64,000 nt of DNA. Source: CAIKZJ01 sp964626015. Its GTDB lineage: Bacteria > Bacteroidota > Ignavibacteria > Tepidaquicellales > Tepidaquicellaceae. Made by a program: the position numbers and the translations under genes. Where the stretch lies: positions 1 to 64,000 of the forward strand of contig CAZVCC010000009.1 in assembly GCA_964626015.1 (NCBI GenBank). Reading direction: 5' to 3'. Under the pieces are notes generated by a model. That model ran no database searches. It saw only the letters and a list, made by a program, of their open reading frames with translations, and was not told where the DNA came from. Numbering within the stretch: the stretch's first letter is position 1; the number at the start of each line of letters is the position of its first letter. This document shows, piece by piece, positions 1 to 8,152 of the stretch.

Positions 1-25
1 TGGCTGAATTTTGCAGGATTTTTAC

Positions 26-484
26 TTAAAGAAAAATAAGTGACGAAGTCAGGGGGGAATGTTTTGTCCAACCATTTCGCTTAAATAAATCCCATATATA
101 ATCATCAGAAACAGGTTTGTTTACCTTTTGTTCAACAATTTTTCGTATATCCTTCCCTGATAATATTTCACCCTTCAAAGCCTTGCTTTCAAGACTATTC
201 ATAAGTTCACGCTCTTGCTCAACGCTCATTATTTCTCTTCGTCTTCCCCCTCTTGGCTTCGTGGTGACATCTGGGTCTTTTGAATTATTAAATCGCTGAA
301 CGATTGTGTAAACATTAGCCTTCGAAAAACCGGTAATGTCTGATAAATACTCTGCATCAACAGAATAAACACGAACGTTGTAAATAATTTGCCACCTCTT
401 GTAATCTGAGACATTTGTAGCCGATCTCATTTTTTCCTTAATAATTTCCGGATTGATTTCCTTAGTTAAATGTAATTTTCGCAT
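26..484 (-). CDS. IS630-like transposase, N-terminal DNA-binding part
   Basis: The 152-residue product has the helix-turn-helix layout of the N-terminus of IS630/ISY100-type transposases: a first HTH around residues 40-66 (SDITGFSKANVYTIVQRF) and a second winged-helix part around 95-140 that ends at RNGWTK. In the family the DDE catalytic domain follows this point. Here the frame closes after a few more residues, just after a run of six C (minus strand). A +1 shift in that run keeps an open frame to the window edge, so the rest may be reached by programmed frameshifting, or the gene may be broken. The DDE part lies outside the window. The family call rests on motif layout only. Confidence 0.6.
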   Translation of the reverse strand: MRKLHLTKEINPEIIKEKMRSATNVSDYKRWQIIYNVRVYSVDAEYLSDITGFSKANVYTIVQRFNNSKDPDVTTKPRGGRRREIMSVEQERELMNSLESKALKGEILSGKDIRKIVEQKVNKPVSDDYIWDLFKRNGWTKHSPLTSSLIFL

Positions 485-609
485 AATTGTTTTTATACAA
501 ATATACGATTATTTTACTATATATGAAAGCGGTTTATTATAACTCGTCACTCGTCACTCGTCACTGTGCGCTCTTTGCATCCCGATGCTCTTTATCGGGT
601 CTCTTATGC

Positions 610-690
610 TATCAACTATTAACTATCAACTATCAACTATCAACTATCAACTATCAACTATTAACTATTAACTATTGACTATTAACTATT
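610..690. repeat. Heptanucleotide tandem repeat (AACTATC/AACTATT)
   Basis: About eleven consecutive 7-bp units of the form AACTAT(C/T) run through this segment. Related units with TTGACTAT and TATTCAC recur to about 770. It is a simple-sequence array prone to slippage. There are no spacers and no dyad, so it is not a CRISPR. Confidence 0.9.
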
Positions 691-771
691 CACACGTCAC
701 TGCTCTTATGTCATTATTCACTATTCACACGTCACTGCTCTTATGCTATTGACTATTAACTATTCACACGT

Positions 772-1225
772 CACTGCTCTCAAAGCTCTTAGCCCTAATT
801 AAATCTCTTATTTGTGTTAATTTGTGGGCAAAAATTTTTTGCTCTATCAGCGTGCATCATATTCAAATCAGCTCTAATCAGTGTGCGTTCTTGCTCTTTA
901 CTTTGTCACTCTGTCACTTTGTCACTGCTCTTAATCAGCGTGCATCATAATCAAATCAGCTCTTTCAGCGTGCGTTCTTGCTCTTCACTTCCTCACTGCT
1001 CTCAAAGCTCTTAGCCCTAATTAAATCTCTTATTTGTGTTAATTTGTGGGCAAAAATCTTTTGTTCTTATTTTCTCTGCTCTTAATCAGCGTGCATCATA
1101 ATCAAATCAGCTCTAATCAGTGTGCGTTCTTGCTCTTTACTTTGTCACTCTGTCACTTTGTCACTGCTCTTAATCAGTGTGCATCATAATCAAATCAGTT
1201 CTAATCAGTGTGCGTTCTTGCTCTT
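772..1225. repeat. Higher-order tandem duplication, ~220-240 bp unit
   Basis: A 64-bp stretch at 772-835 recurs identically at 994-1057. It is followed in each unit by a near-identical block (846-940 versus about 1084-1180) containing CAGCGTGCATCATA and TCAGTGTGCGTTCTTGCTC, then by a third related block (933-990 versus 1171-1225). The whole is therefore a tandem duplication of a roughly 230-bp compound unit with a small insertion in the second copy. No gene product or known element is recognised. Confidence 0.85.
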
Positions 1226-1315
1226 CACTTCCTCACTATGCGTTCTGTGCGTTTTGTCGTAGATCCGCCGTGGCGAACCGCAGCGAACCGCAGCAGATTA
1301 ACTACCAGCCGCCAG

Positions 1316-1882
1316 CTAATCGTGCATACATCCCTCTCCTTCTTTCTCTGCATTATGAAAAAACTGAACGTATGCTTCTACGTACTCTCTTCCTGCTGCA
1401 ACATTATTAACGTCGAAATTTTTAAGTGACATAACCTTTTCAAATCGCTTTGTTAATTCGGGCATCATATCATTTGATACCAGAGCCTTTAGCGGGGTGA
1501 GGTCACCGATTTCTATCGCTTTATCGGCTGCTGCTATTTTCTTGTCGATAGGGGTACCATACGGTTTTATCCCTGTGTACGGAACGCCCTCGCCGTTTCT
1601 GTGTACTCTGACAAGTGTTTCAAAAAAATACTTATCGGCAAGTTCTTTTGCATCCTTGCTTAGATTTCTCACTTTCATTGCTAGTGCGAATGCATCAGTA
1701 ACTTCTTTTTCTTCGTTTGCTTTAACCCATTTAAGTACATAGTTTACATTGTTCTGCTCTATTGCTTTCTTTGCGTCAGCAATAACGGGTCCCTCCATTG
1801 TGTCACAGTGTGCATAAGAGAACTTCATTGCAAATGCCGTAAACAAAATTACTGCAAGATATAAAATTGATTTTGTTTTCAT
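1316..1882 (-). CDS. DUF6448-like exported protein
   Basis: A 188-residue protein with a clear N-terminal signal peptide (about residues 1-24). The mature part starts at HCDTMEGP and ends in a helical segment FHNAEKEGEGCMHD. The Cys and His residues at both ends suggest metal or heme binding in the periplasm, but that is inference. The overall pattern resembles DUF6448 proteins as I recall them. It lies 26 bp downstream of the nitric oxide reductase gene on the same strand, so it is probably co-transcribed and used in the same NO or heme context. Its biochemical role is unknown. Confidence 0.7.
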   Translation of the reverse strand: MKTKSILYLAVILFTAFAMKFSYAHCDTMEGPVIADAKKAIEQNNVNYVLKWVKANEEKEVTDAFALAMKVRNLSKDAKELADKYFFETLVRVHRNGEGVPYTGIKPYGTPIDKKIAAADKAIEIGDLTPLKALVSNDMMPELTKRFEKVMSLKNFDVNNVAAGREYVEAYVQFFHNAEKEGEGCMHD

Positions 1883-1908
1883 AATAATTACATTTTAGTT
1901 TTAAAAAA

Positions 1909-4170
1909 TTATTCGAGATCCGATACCGATTTATCAACCGACCAACCGGTTTTTAATCCGATTACAAACCACCCGAGTGCGAGCGTTCCGAGTGCAATTA
2001 TTGTATCACCGATTACCCTTAGCCAGCGGAATACCTGAAGAACAGGGTCCTGCATGAACTCCGCCGAACGTGCATACCACATTCCGTGGTCAATGCTTGC
2101 TATAGTCTGCATTAAACCAACTGGCAGAAGACTAATCAATACCATCAGCATGAGTCCGATGTTTATAGACCAGAAAGCAAAACTTATAACCTTATTTTTC
2201 CAGACATATTTTGCCGTAAGACCTTTCATGACAAAAAGCATAAGACCAATGCCAAGCATTCCGTAAACTCCAAACAGTGCAGTGTGTCCGTGAACGGGAG
2301 TAGTATTCAAACCCTGCATGTAGTAAAGTGCTATAGGCGGATTGATAAGAAAACCGAAGATACCCGCACCGACAAAATTCCAGAATGCTACTGAGATGAA
2401 ACAGTAAATCGGCCACTTGTAAGCTTTTATCCATTCAGTAGAACGGCTGATTTTCAAATTGTGAAATACTTCAAACCCCATGAACACTAACGGAACAACC
2501 TCCAGTGCACTGAATGTAGCACCGAGAGCGATTACTGCAGTAGGCGTACCCGCAAAATAAAGATGATGGAACGTACCGATAATACCCCCTGCAAGAAAGA
2601 TGATAGTTGAAAAGAGTACTGCACTCGTCGCGGTTTTTATCTTTAACAGACCCATTCTTACAAACAGGAATGCGGAAACAACAGTCGCGAAAACTTCGAA
2701 GAACCCTTCAACCCAGAGATGCACAACCCACCAGCGCCAGTATTCAGCAATAGTCAGATGTGTCTGTCTTGCCCACATAAGTCCTGCCGCATAAAAAGCT
2801 GCAATAGCAATTGATGCTATGAGAAACATTACAAGAAGCTGTCTGTTCTCACTCGGTTTTTTCAGCGCCGGCATTAGTGCTCTCACGAGCAAGAATAGCC
2901 AGATAAGTAAACCCGTGAATAAAAATAATTGCCAGAACCTGCCGAGGTCAACATATTCATAACCCTGATGGCCAAGCCAAAAGTTTTCTATGTATCCGAG
3001 TTTCTGCATGATACCCATCCATTGTCCGAGCATAGAACCGACTACAATAATCAGGAGTGCAATGAAGAGAAAATTAACTCCGAATCTTTGAAACTTCGGC
3101 TCGTGACCCGATACTGCCGGGGCAATATAAAGTCCCGTTGCAAGCCATGATGTTGCAATCCAGAATATTGCAAGCTGTACATGCCAGGTTCTTGAAACCG
3201 AATAAGGAAGTATGTTTGCAAGTGAAAGACCATAAAAACTATTTCCTTCAACACCGTAGTGTGCAGTAACTACTCCCATGATAACCTGTACAACAATTAG
3301 TGCGCACACAACCCAAAAATACTTGAGTGTGGCTTTCATTGAAGGAGTAGGGCTGCTTCCCGAAAGAGGGTCGTTTTTTGGAAGTGTTATTTCAAGGTCA
3401 TTTTCATCTTTATTCTTTGCATAATAAAATGCAAGAAGTCCGATTCCGAAAAGTAGCACTATAACGCTGAAACCCGTCCAGATAACAAGAGATGAAGACG
3501 GTGTATTCCCGACAAGTTCTTCGTGAGGCCAGTTGTTCGTGTATGAAATGTCTTTGTCGGGTCTTTGTGTAACGCACGACCACGAGGTCCAGAAGAAAAA
3601 GTTGTTCATCTTTTCCATTCTGTCTTTATCATTAATCGTGTTTTCATGAATGGAATAATCGTTACGGGTTTTTTCGAGTGCGGGGTCGTTCATGAAAAGA
3701 CTTGCATAGTATTTGCTGATTTCTTTTATAGCATCTGCACGAACTTTTGAAACTTTCAACTCCTTTGTATCGGGATTGTATGTGTTTGTTCTAAGTTCGA
3801 CTTTCAAACGTGCCTGTAGTACAGCTTTGTTTTCACCCGAGAGCGATTCATAGTCCATATTGTAAATTTCTTTAGACCAACTATTCAAAATATAAATTGC
3901 TTCTCTGTGAAGCCAGTCAGCCGACCAGTCGGGTGCAAGATAAGCGCCATGACCCCAAACAGAACCGACTTCCTGCCCGCCCATTGACTGCCATACATTC
4001 TGTCCGTCTTTTATATCCTGCCCCGTGAAAAGTACCGTGCCGTCAGCAGTTACAACCTTTTCGGGTATCGGCGGAGCTTTCAGGTATAAATCAAATCCAT
4101 AATAACCCAGTATACCAAAGGAGAAAATAATAACTCCCGCAAAAGCCCACCATAATTTTCTTGTTTTCAT
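1909..4170 (-). CDS. norZ: Quinol-dependent nitric oxide reductase (qNOR)
   Basis: This is a 753-residue single-subunit nitric oxide reductase that reduces NO to N2O at the inner membrane with quinol as donor. An N-terminal membrane anchor (about 8-30) and periplasmic domain (31-220) replace the NorC subunit and lack a CxxCH heme-c site, as expected for the quinol type. The NorB-like part has about twelve membrane helices. Heme and iron ligands are visible: His330 in RTWHVQL, His484 in HLWVEGF, His535/His536 in FHHLYFAGT, and His627/His629 in HGHTALFG. Full length for the family. It is followed by the DUF6448 gene and preceded by RIC, which forms an NO detoxification cluster. I use norZ for the quinol-type fusion; norB is also used in databases. 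Confidence 0.95.
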   Translation of the reverse strand: MKTRKLWWAFAGVIIFSFGILGYYGFDLYLKAPPIPEKVVTADGTVLFTGQDIKDGQNVWQSMGGQEVGSVWGHGAYLAPDWSADWLHREAIYILNSWSKEIYNMDYESLSGENKAVLQARLKVELRTNTYNPDTKELKVSKVRADAIKEISKYYASLFMNDPALEKTRNDYSIHENTINDKDRMEKMNNFFFWTSWSCVTQRPDKDISYTNNWPHEELVGNTPSSSLVIWTGFSVIVLLFGIGLLAFYYAKNKDENDLEITLPKNDPLSGSSPTPSMKATLKYFWVVCALIVVQVIMGVVTAHYGVEGNSFYGLSLANILPYSVSRTWHVQLAIFWIATSWLATGLYIAPAVSGHEPKFQRFGVNFLFIALLIIVVGSMLGQWMGIMQKLGYIENFWLGHQGYEYVDLGRFWQLFLFTGLLIWLFLLVRALMPALKKPSENRQLLVMFLIASIAIAAFYAAGLMWARQTHLTIAEYWRWWVVHLWVEGFFEVFATVVSAFLFVRMGLLKIKTATSAVLFSTIIFLAGGIIGTFHHLYFAGTPTAVIALGATFSALEVVPLVFMGFEVFHNLKISRSTEWIKAYKWPIYCFISVAFWNFVGAGIFGFLINPPIALYYMQGLNTTPVHGHTALFGVYGMLGIGLMLFVMKGLTAKYVWKNKVISFAFWSINIGLMLMVLISLLPVGLMQTIASIDHGMWYARSAEFMQDPVLQVFRWLRVIGDTIIALGTLALGWFVIGLKTGWSVDKSVSDLE

Positions 4171-4223
4171 GTGTAATAGTTTTAATTAGAAGTTTCAGAA
4201 TAAACTAAAATATAATTTATATT

Positions 4224-4946
4224 CTATACCATCAGCTTCTTCTCCAGCTCTATCGCCCTCGGAAATAGAATATTATTTTCGAGATGAATATGCCTGTGCA
4301 GATCGCTCTCAAATTCATTCAGTTCCTGAAAAAGAACTCTGTATGTACTGCACGCATCCTCGGGCGCAGTGTAATTATTGCTCAATTCCCTTATTCTATA
4401 AAATCCATCACCCGCTTCTACATGCTCCCTTTCCATAACGCTTATCGGACCTGAAACGCTTCCAAAAGGAGGTGGTGCGGAATGAGTGTTATTCTTCTCG
4501 GCTTCAGCCATTGAAAGAATAAAAGGAAAAAGCATCCTTTCTTCTTTCATCATGTGCGAATTAAGCTCATCGTAAACTCTTGAAAATATTTCTGCAATCT
4601 CAACTACTTCGGGATGGTTTTTTCCGTGTACGTCGCTGACTTTTTGTGAGTGCGCATATATTATCGGAAGCATTTCCTTTGTATAAACGTGATGTGTGTT
4701 GAGAATATGGTTTGCAAGTTCACCGATTGTCCATTCATCTGGTGATTTATCAGCCGCCGCTCCGTTAAGAACTGCATTTACCTGATGAAGAATAGCATCA
4801 GCATCCAGTTTCTTTTCGCTGCAAGCTTCTGAAAGAGGCCTGTTGCCCTTGCAGCAGAAATCGAGATTGTGATTCTCGAAAACGCGTGCCGCTCTGAAAT
4901 CCGACTTTACTATATCGGCAAGAGTATTTTGAGTTGTGAATTTCAT
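4224..4946 (-). CDS. ric: RIC-type iron-sulfur cluster repair di-iron protein
   Basis: The 240-residue protein has an N-terminal ScdA_N-type domain (residues 8-50, motif LDFCCKG, then Cys42) and a C-terminal hemerythrin-like four-helix bundle (about 75-235). Likely di-iron ligands include His80, His85/86, His131, Glu135 and later histidines in HVEAGDG and HRHIHLENN. RIC/YtfE/ScdA proteins repair Fe-S clusters damaged by nitric oxide and oxidants in the cytoplasm. The gene lies just upstream of norZ on the same strand, 53 bp away. A palindromic Crp/Fnr-type box precedes it. Both support NO-responsive expression. Confidence 0.93.
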   Translation of the reverse strand: MKFTTQNTLADIVKSDFRAARVFENHNLDFCCKGNRPLSEACSEKKLDADAILHQVNAVLNGAAADKSPDEWTIGELANHILNTHHVYTKEMLPIIYAHSQKVSDVHGKNHPEVVEIAEIFSRVYDELNSHMMKEERMLFPFILSMAEAEKNNTHSAPPPFGSVSGPISVMEREHVEAGDGFYRIRELSNNYTAPEDACSTYRVLFQELNEFESDLHRHIHLENNILFPRAIELEKKLMV

Positions 4947-5008
4947 TTTTAAATCCTTTCTGTTATATTTTCGTTATACAAAATTACTTAGAAAAGAATA
5001 GAAAGAGT

Positions 5009-5022
5009 TTGACTTAAGTCAA
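5009..5022. promoter_or_regulatory. Fnr/NnrR/Dnr-type operator, TTGAC-N4-GTCAA
   Basis: TTGACTTAAGTCAA is a perfect 14-bp palindrome centred about 70 bp upstream of the RIC start codon. It matches the class bound by Fnr, NnrR and Dnr regulators. The Crp/Fnr-family gene next door has the matching recognition-helix pattern ExxSR. The site most likely activates RIC, and perhaps norZ, in response to NO or low oxygen. Confidence 0.85.
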
Positions 5023-5033
5023 AGAAACAAAAT

Positions 5034-5741
5034 TTAGCTGGAGTATTTCTTTAGTGCAGGAAAATCAATTATGTCAATCGTCTTACCCCTTACTTCCAGA
5101 ATACTTTCATTCTGAAGTTTTTTAAATACCCTTGAAAGTGTTTCGTTTATCGTACCGAGATGCGAGGCAAGATCGTACTTTGATATTCCGAGTTCAAGAG
5201 ATTTTGTGTTTGGAGAATTAGAACTTATCTTTTTATCATACTCGGTAACAAGAAAAATAGTAAGACGTTTAGTAACATCTCCAAGCGTAAGATTTTCTAT
5301 GTGAGTGTTCAGAAAACGCAGTCTTTTTGCAAAGCTTGAAAGCATTTTAAGACATGCATCATTATTTTGTTTTATGAATTCTGTAAATGGTTTTACAGGG
5401 ATTTTAACAACAACCGTCCCGGCGTCCAGTGCCATCGCGTTTGCGGGATAAGTCCTTTCCTTCTCTGTTATACCCGAAAAATTCTCGAACATCGGTACCT
5501 CACCGAATGTACTTCCCGGATGTTCAAGATGTATGAGATGCTCTCGCCCTTCTTTTGAGATTTTATAAATTTTTACAACACCCTCAAGTATGCCGTATAT
5601 ACCCGTGTAAGGCTCCGTATCAAAAAAGATTATTTCACCCTTCGAAAACTTTTTTAAAGAAGAAAATTCTTTTATTGAGTCTGCTTCTTTATTGTTAAGG
5701 TCTGAGAATAAGAAAATATTTTTTAAGTCGAAATTTTTCAT
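5034..5741 (-). CDS. Crp/Fnr-family transcriptional regulator (NO/oxygen-type)
   Basis: A 235-residue regulator with a cyclic-nucleotide-binding-type beta-roll (about 12-130), a long dimerisation helix (about 125-160) and a C-terminal winged helix. The recognition helix is at about 188-209 and carries NETLSRVF, which gives the E-x-x-S-R pattern of Fnr/Dnr/NnrR proteins. No N-terminal cysteine cluster is present, so it is not an Fe-S Fnr. A Dnr/NnrR-like heme or NO sensor is more likely. It lies upstream of RIC and norZ on the same strand, with the TTGAC-N4-GTCAA box in the gap. Confidence 0.9.
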   Translation of the reverse strand: MKNFDLKNIFLFSDLNNKEADSIKEFSSLKKFSKGEIIFFDTEPYTGIYGILEGVVKIYKISKEGREHLIHLEHPGSTFGEVPMFENFSGITEKERTYPANAMALDAGTVVVKIPVKPFTEFIKQNNDACLKMLSSFAKRLRFLNTHIENLTLGDVTKRLTIFLVTEYDKKISSNSPNTKSLELGISKYDLASHLGTINETLSRVFKKLQNESILEVRGKTIDIIDFPALKKYSS

Positions 5742-5964
5742 ACTGCTTTAATAATGGAACTTTATTAATATTAACATTAAGCAGGCAATATTAGTTGATT
5801 ATAAATATACATAACTTCAGAACGATATTTTCTCAGGAAGATAATGAAATATTGTAATTTCTAAATTCAAGAAATAAATTTGCTAAGAATAAAAATTTTA
5901 ATTTTATGGGAATTAATATGCGAGTTAGTTGTGTTATACAGAATAAATGTAATACTTTAAATTA

Positions 5965-6038
5965 CCTACAAAAAACACTCCTAATAAATGAGGTAGATGA
6001 GGAGGGCTGACGGGGAAAACAGCTCTCCTATTTTTATG
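5965..6038 (+). ncRNA. 74-bp repeated element with terminator hairpin (copy 1)
   Basis: These 74 bases recur without a single change at 22832-22905 inside the island. A hairpin (AGGAGGGCT at 6000-6008 pairing with AGCTCTCCT at 6021-6029) is followed by ATTTTTAT, so it reads as an intrinsic terminator on the plus strand. An upstream CTCCT can pair with the AGGAG of the terminator arm, which would make an attenuator-like switch. Weaker similarity extends upstream to about 5908 and downstream toward the tRNA. It may be a small RNA or an attenuated leader. The function is unknown. Confidence 0.5.
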
Positions 6039-6131
6039 CCCTCACAGCAGCATATATTCAGGAACAGGTCATAAATTCCGCTTATATTATTTTAATCAAT
6101 ATATTAATGCGCAATAAAGATTTCTTCTGTC

Positions 6132-6160
6132 TTGAAATAACATCTTAATTATGGTAAATT
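6132..6160 (+). promoter_or_regulatory. Original tRNA-Lys promoter (now in front of a half tRNA)
   Basis: TTGAAA (6132-6137), a 17-bp spacer and TAAATT (6155-6160) lie just before the tRNA 5' half. The same arrangement, TTGAAT-N17-TAATTT, lies at the same distance before the intact tRNA copy at the other end of the island. The distance from the -10 to the mature tRNA 5' end is only 5 nt, so the exact hexamer assignment is tentative. Confidence 0.55.
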
Positions 6161-6161
6161 A

Positions 6162-6206
6162 ACCCGCATTCGTAGCTCAGTTGGTAGAGCAGCTGACTCT
6201 TAATCA
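6162..6206 (+). repeat. attL: left 45-bp direct repeat (tRNA-Lys 5' half)
   Basis: This is identical to 49838-49882. It begins with ACCC upstream of the tRNA, runs through the acceptor 5' strand, D arm and anticodon loop, and ends in the 3' side of the anticodon stem. Identity stops exactly at TTAATCA; island sequence CAACAGGG follows where the intact gene has GCGGGTC. The remaining 5' half cannot form a tRNA. Confidence 0.95.
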
Positions 6207-6214
6207 CAACAGGG

Positions 6215-6254
6215 ACCTCAAAAGTGGCGATTTTAAGCTGTTTTTGAGGTTTTT
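6215..6254 (+). terminator. Terminator downstream of the tRNA-Lys 5' half
   Basis: ACCTCAAAA (6215-6223) pairs with TTTTGAGGT (6242-6250), followed by a T run. The hairpin starts 9 bp inside the island, so transcription from the native tRNA promoter would yield a short RNA made of a tRNA 5' half plus this stem-loop. Confidence 0.7.
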
Positions 6255-6450
6255 CCTTTCCCAAATTGCCCCAAATCACCCCTTTTTCGGGTGAAATAGT
6301 GGACAAATAGGTTCTCGAATTATGTATGGTATGACTTATGAACTTATGGTATTTTATTCTGGTTTTTATAAAAGATAAAACAAACATCAGTATTAACGGC
6401 AATCGTGACGACAATGCTTTTATCAAAGAACCGCGCGTCACAGCTTCTAG

Positions 6451-6654
6451 ATGAAAAACACTATAATATCGCTGGACATAATATTCGTTGACGAGACAAA
6501 AGAATTAATTAATATATATGACAGCACAACTCCGAAATCATTAAAGTCATTGCCCCCAACCCGACCCGCACTTTTCGAAGTGGAAGTCAATTCCGGCTTT
6601 ACCGAAAAGAATGAAATCAAAGAGAGCGACAAAATCGAATTCGTAATAAAGTAA
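6451..6654 (+). pseudogene. DUF192 (UPF0127) family fragment
   Basis: The 67 residues starting MKNTIISLDIIFVDE match the C-terminal half of DUF192 proteins, whose conserved core reads F-W-M-K-N-T-x-I-x-L-D-I-I-F-I-D, followed by a PA-x-x-x-E-V-N-x-G segment (here PALFEVEVNSGF). The codon directly before MKNT is TAG, in the position of the conserved Trp (TGG), and an in-frame TTC (Phe) precedes it. The N-terminal half is missing and no start-site signal is visible. It is therefore probably a decayed cargo gene. A short functional form starting at this ATG cannot be excluded. Confidence 0.6.
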
Positions 6655-6820
6655 CACACACTTCTGAGCAAACCCTCGTAATCAGGCAAGTATTATTTTA
6701 TCGTCCGTATTTATATCCTGCCAATAATGACATTTCTTTATCGTTCGTCGCACCTTTGTTCTTGAAAGGGGAATGCAGAAATAGTAGGTTGTAGGAAAGA
6801 ATCGCATTAACATATAGAAT

Positions 6821-8050
6821 ATGAAAAAAACATTTTTGGGTTACTACTCCTTATCCGAAAGAGAGTTGAAAGAAATATGGAAAACCGCTACAATATCATT
6901 AGATACAAATGTATTATTTAATCTATATCGATCTTCTGCAAAGACCAGAGATGAAATAATATCTTTATTGGAAAACGAGAAGAAAAGATTTTGGTTAACA
7001 CATCAAGTTGGGAACGAATATCACAAAAATAGATTAACTGTCATAAAAGAATTAGAATACGCCTATACGAACATAGCAAATGAATTAGTCAAGCCTAAGG
7101 AACAAATTATTAGTGTTCTAAATAAATTTAAAAGACACCCATTAATAAATGTTGATCTTATTGCCAGCAAAATAGAGAAAGTTATTAAATTAGAGTCAAG
7201 TAAATTAGAAAGGCAAAAGAAAGCTCACCCTAATTATGAAAAGATAGATCCAATAAATGAAAAAATATTAAAGATATTTGAAGGAAAGATAGATAAAGGA
7301 TTTACAATTAAGGAATTAGAGAAAATATATTTAGAAGGTGAAATACGATATAGAAATGAAATTCCCCCTGGTTATGCTGACCAAAAAGACAAAAAGAAAA
7401 AGGGAAATCTTAGTTTATATGGTGATTTAATAATATGGAAACAACTAATTAAAGGTATTAAAGAAAGAAAGAAGAACTTGATTTTCGTAACAGATGATAG
7501 AAAAGATGATTGGTGGACAGAAATGAATGGAAAAACATTATATCCACGTCCGGAACTTATTAAAGAATTTTTTGATGAAACAGAAATTAGGATATTAATT
7601 TATAAGCCAGAAACGTTTTTGAAATATTCAAAAGCACATTATAAAACAAAAATTGACGAAGAAACAATTAAAGAAGTAAAAGAAATAGGAGACATTAATA
7701 GAATTGCAAATAATGTTAATTCTATCATGCAATCATATAAAGAGGTTTTTGCAAATTATCCTATTTTAACATCGGGGGACATTCCCAAAATGATTAATAA
7801 GATAGCAAGTGGGATTTCAAACCCGACTGGGTTTAAATATCCAATTGAAGATATTGCAAAAATGCTAAACAATGTTGTAATGCAAAAGTATGTCAATAGC
7901 GATATGAATAACTATTTATTTGATATGGGATTAATAGACAATAGGACAAGGGATCTAGGTGAGTATCTAAATAAAATAATTAAGAGTGATGAGGATAAAG
8001 CGAATAACAATAGAAATAGTGATGAAAAGTCTCCGAAAAAAGAAAGTTAG
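6821..8050 (+). CDS. PIN_8 (PIN-like) domain protein, putative RNase
   Basis: A 409-residue protein with an N-terminal PIN-like nuclease domain. The first acidic motif is in ISLDTNVLFNLYR (about residue 28). Central acidic residues are in SLYGDLIIWKQL, and the last motif is IFVTDDRKDDWW. This matches PIN_8-type proteins as I know them. These are long PIN proteins with a helical insertion, often found in defence islands. The C-terminal ~130 residues are lysine- and asparagine-rich and unassigned. It stands alone, 103 bp before the DUF2971 pseudogene. The target RNA is unknown. Confidence 0.75.
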   Translation: MKKTFLGYYSLSERELKEIWKTATISLDTNVLFNLYRSSAKTRDEIISLLENEKKRFWLTHQVGNEYHKNRLTVIKELEYAYTNIANELVKPKEQIISVLNKFKRHPLINVDLIASKIEKVIKLESSKLERQKKAHPNYEKIDPINEKILKIFEGKIDKGFTIKELEKIYLEGEIRYRNEIPPGYADQKDKKKKGNLSLYGDLIIWKQLIKGIKERKKNLIFVTDDRKDDWWTEMNGKTLYPRPELIKEFFDETEIRILIYKPETFLKYSKAHYKTKIDEETIKEVKEIGDINRIANNVNSIMQSYKEVFANYPILTSGDIPKMINKIASGISNPTGFKYPIEDIAKMLNNVVMQKYVNSDMNNYLFDMGLIDNRTRDLGEYLNKIIKSDEDKANNNRNSDEKSPKKES

Positions 8051-8152
8051 TTATATATGGTTTTGTATATTTCGAATTCGAAAGATTATAATTGTTGCTC
8101 AATATTGTTTATTAATCTGAAACTTATTTTCATTAAGTATACACCTTGAGAT

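Larger units (their letters stand above)
485..1315. repeat. Gene-free block of short and higher-order tandem repeats
   Basis: No convincing gene is seen in these 831 bases. The short open frames here are built from repeats and lack coding character. From about 540 to 1250 the DNA consists of TCAC-type, heptad and longer repeats, described in separate entries. The block sits between the transposase remnant and the nitric-oxide gene cluster, which fits a repeat-prone insertion site. Confidence 0.7.
5742..6161. other. Intergenic region upstream of the island, with RNA-like element and tRNA promoter
   Basis: No protein gene is seen. The region holds the 74-bp repeated hairpin element (5965-6038) and the promoter-like TTGAAA-N17-TAAATT (6132-6160) in front of the split tRNA-Lys. 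The part before 5900 is plain AT-rich sequence in which I see nothing. Confidence 0.6.

Noticed and set aside
610..690. CRISPR-like repeat array
   Set aside because: Units are 7 bp, directly abutting, with no spacers and no cas genes nearby.
6145..6441. Minus-strand ORF across attL (98 aa)
   Set aside because: It runs antisense through the tRNA half and the terminator hairpin; it has no coding character or family pattern.
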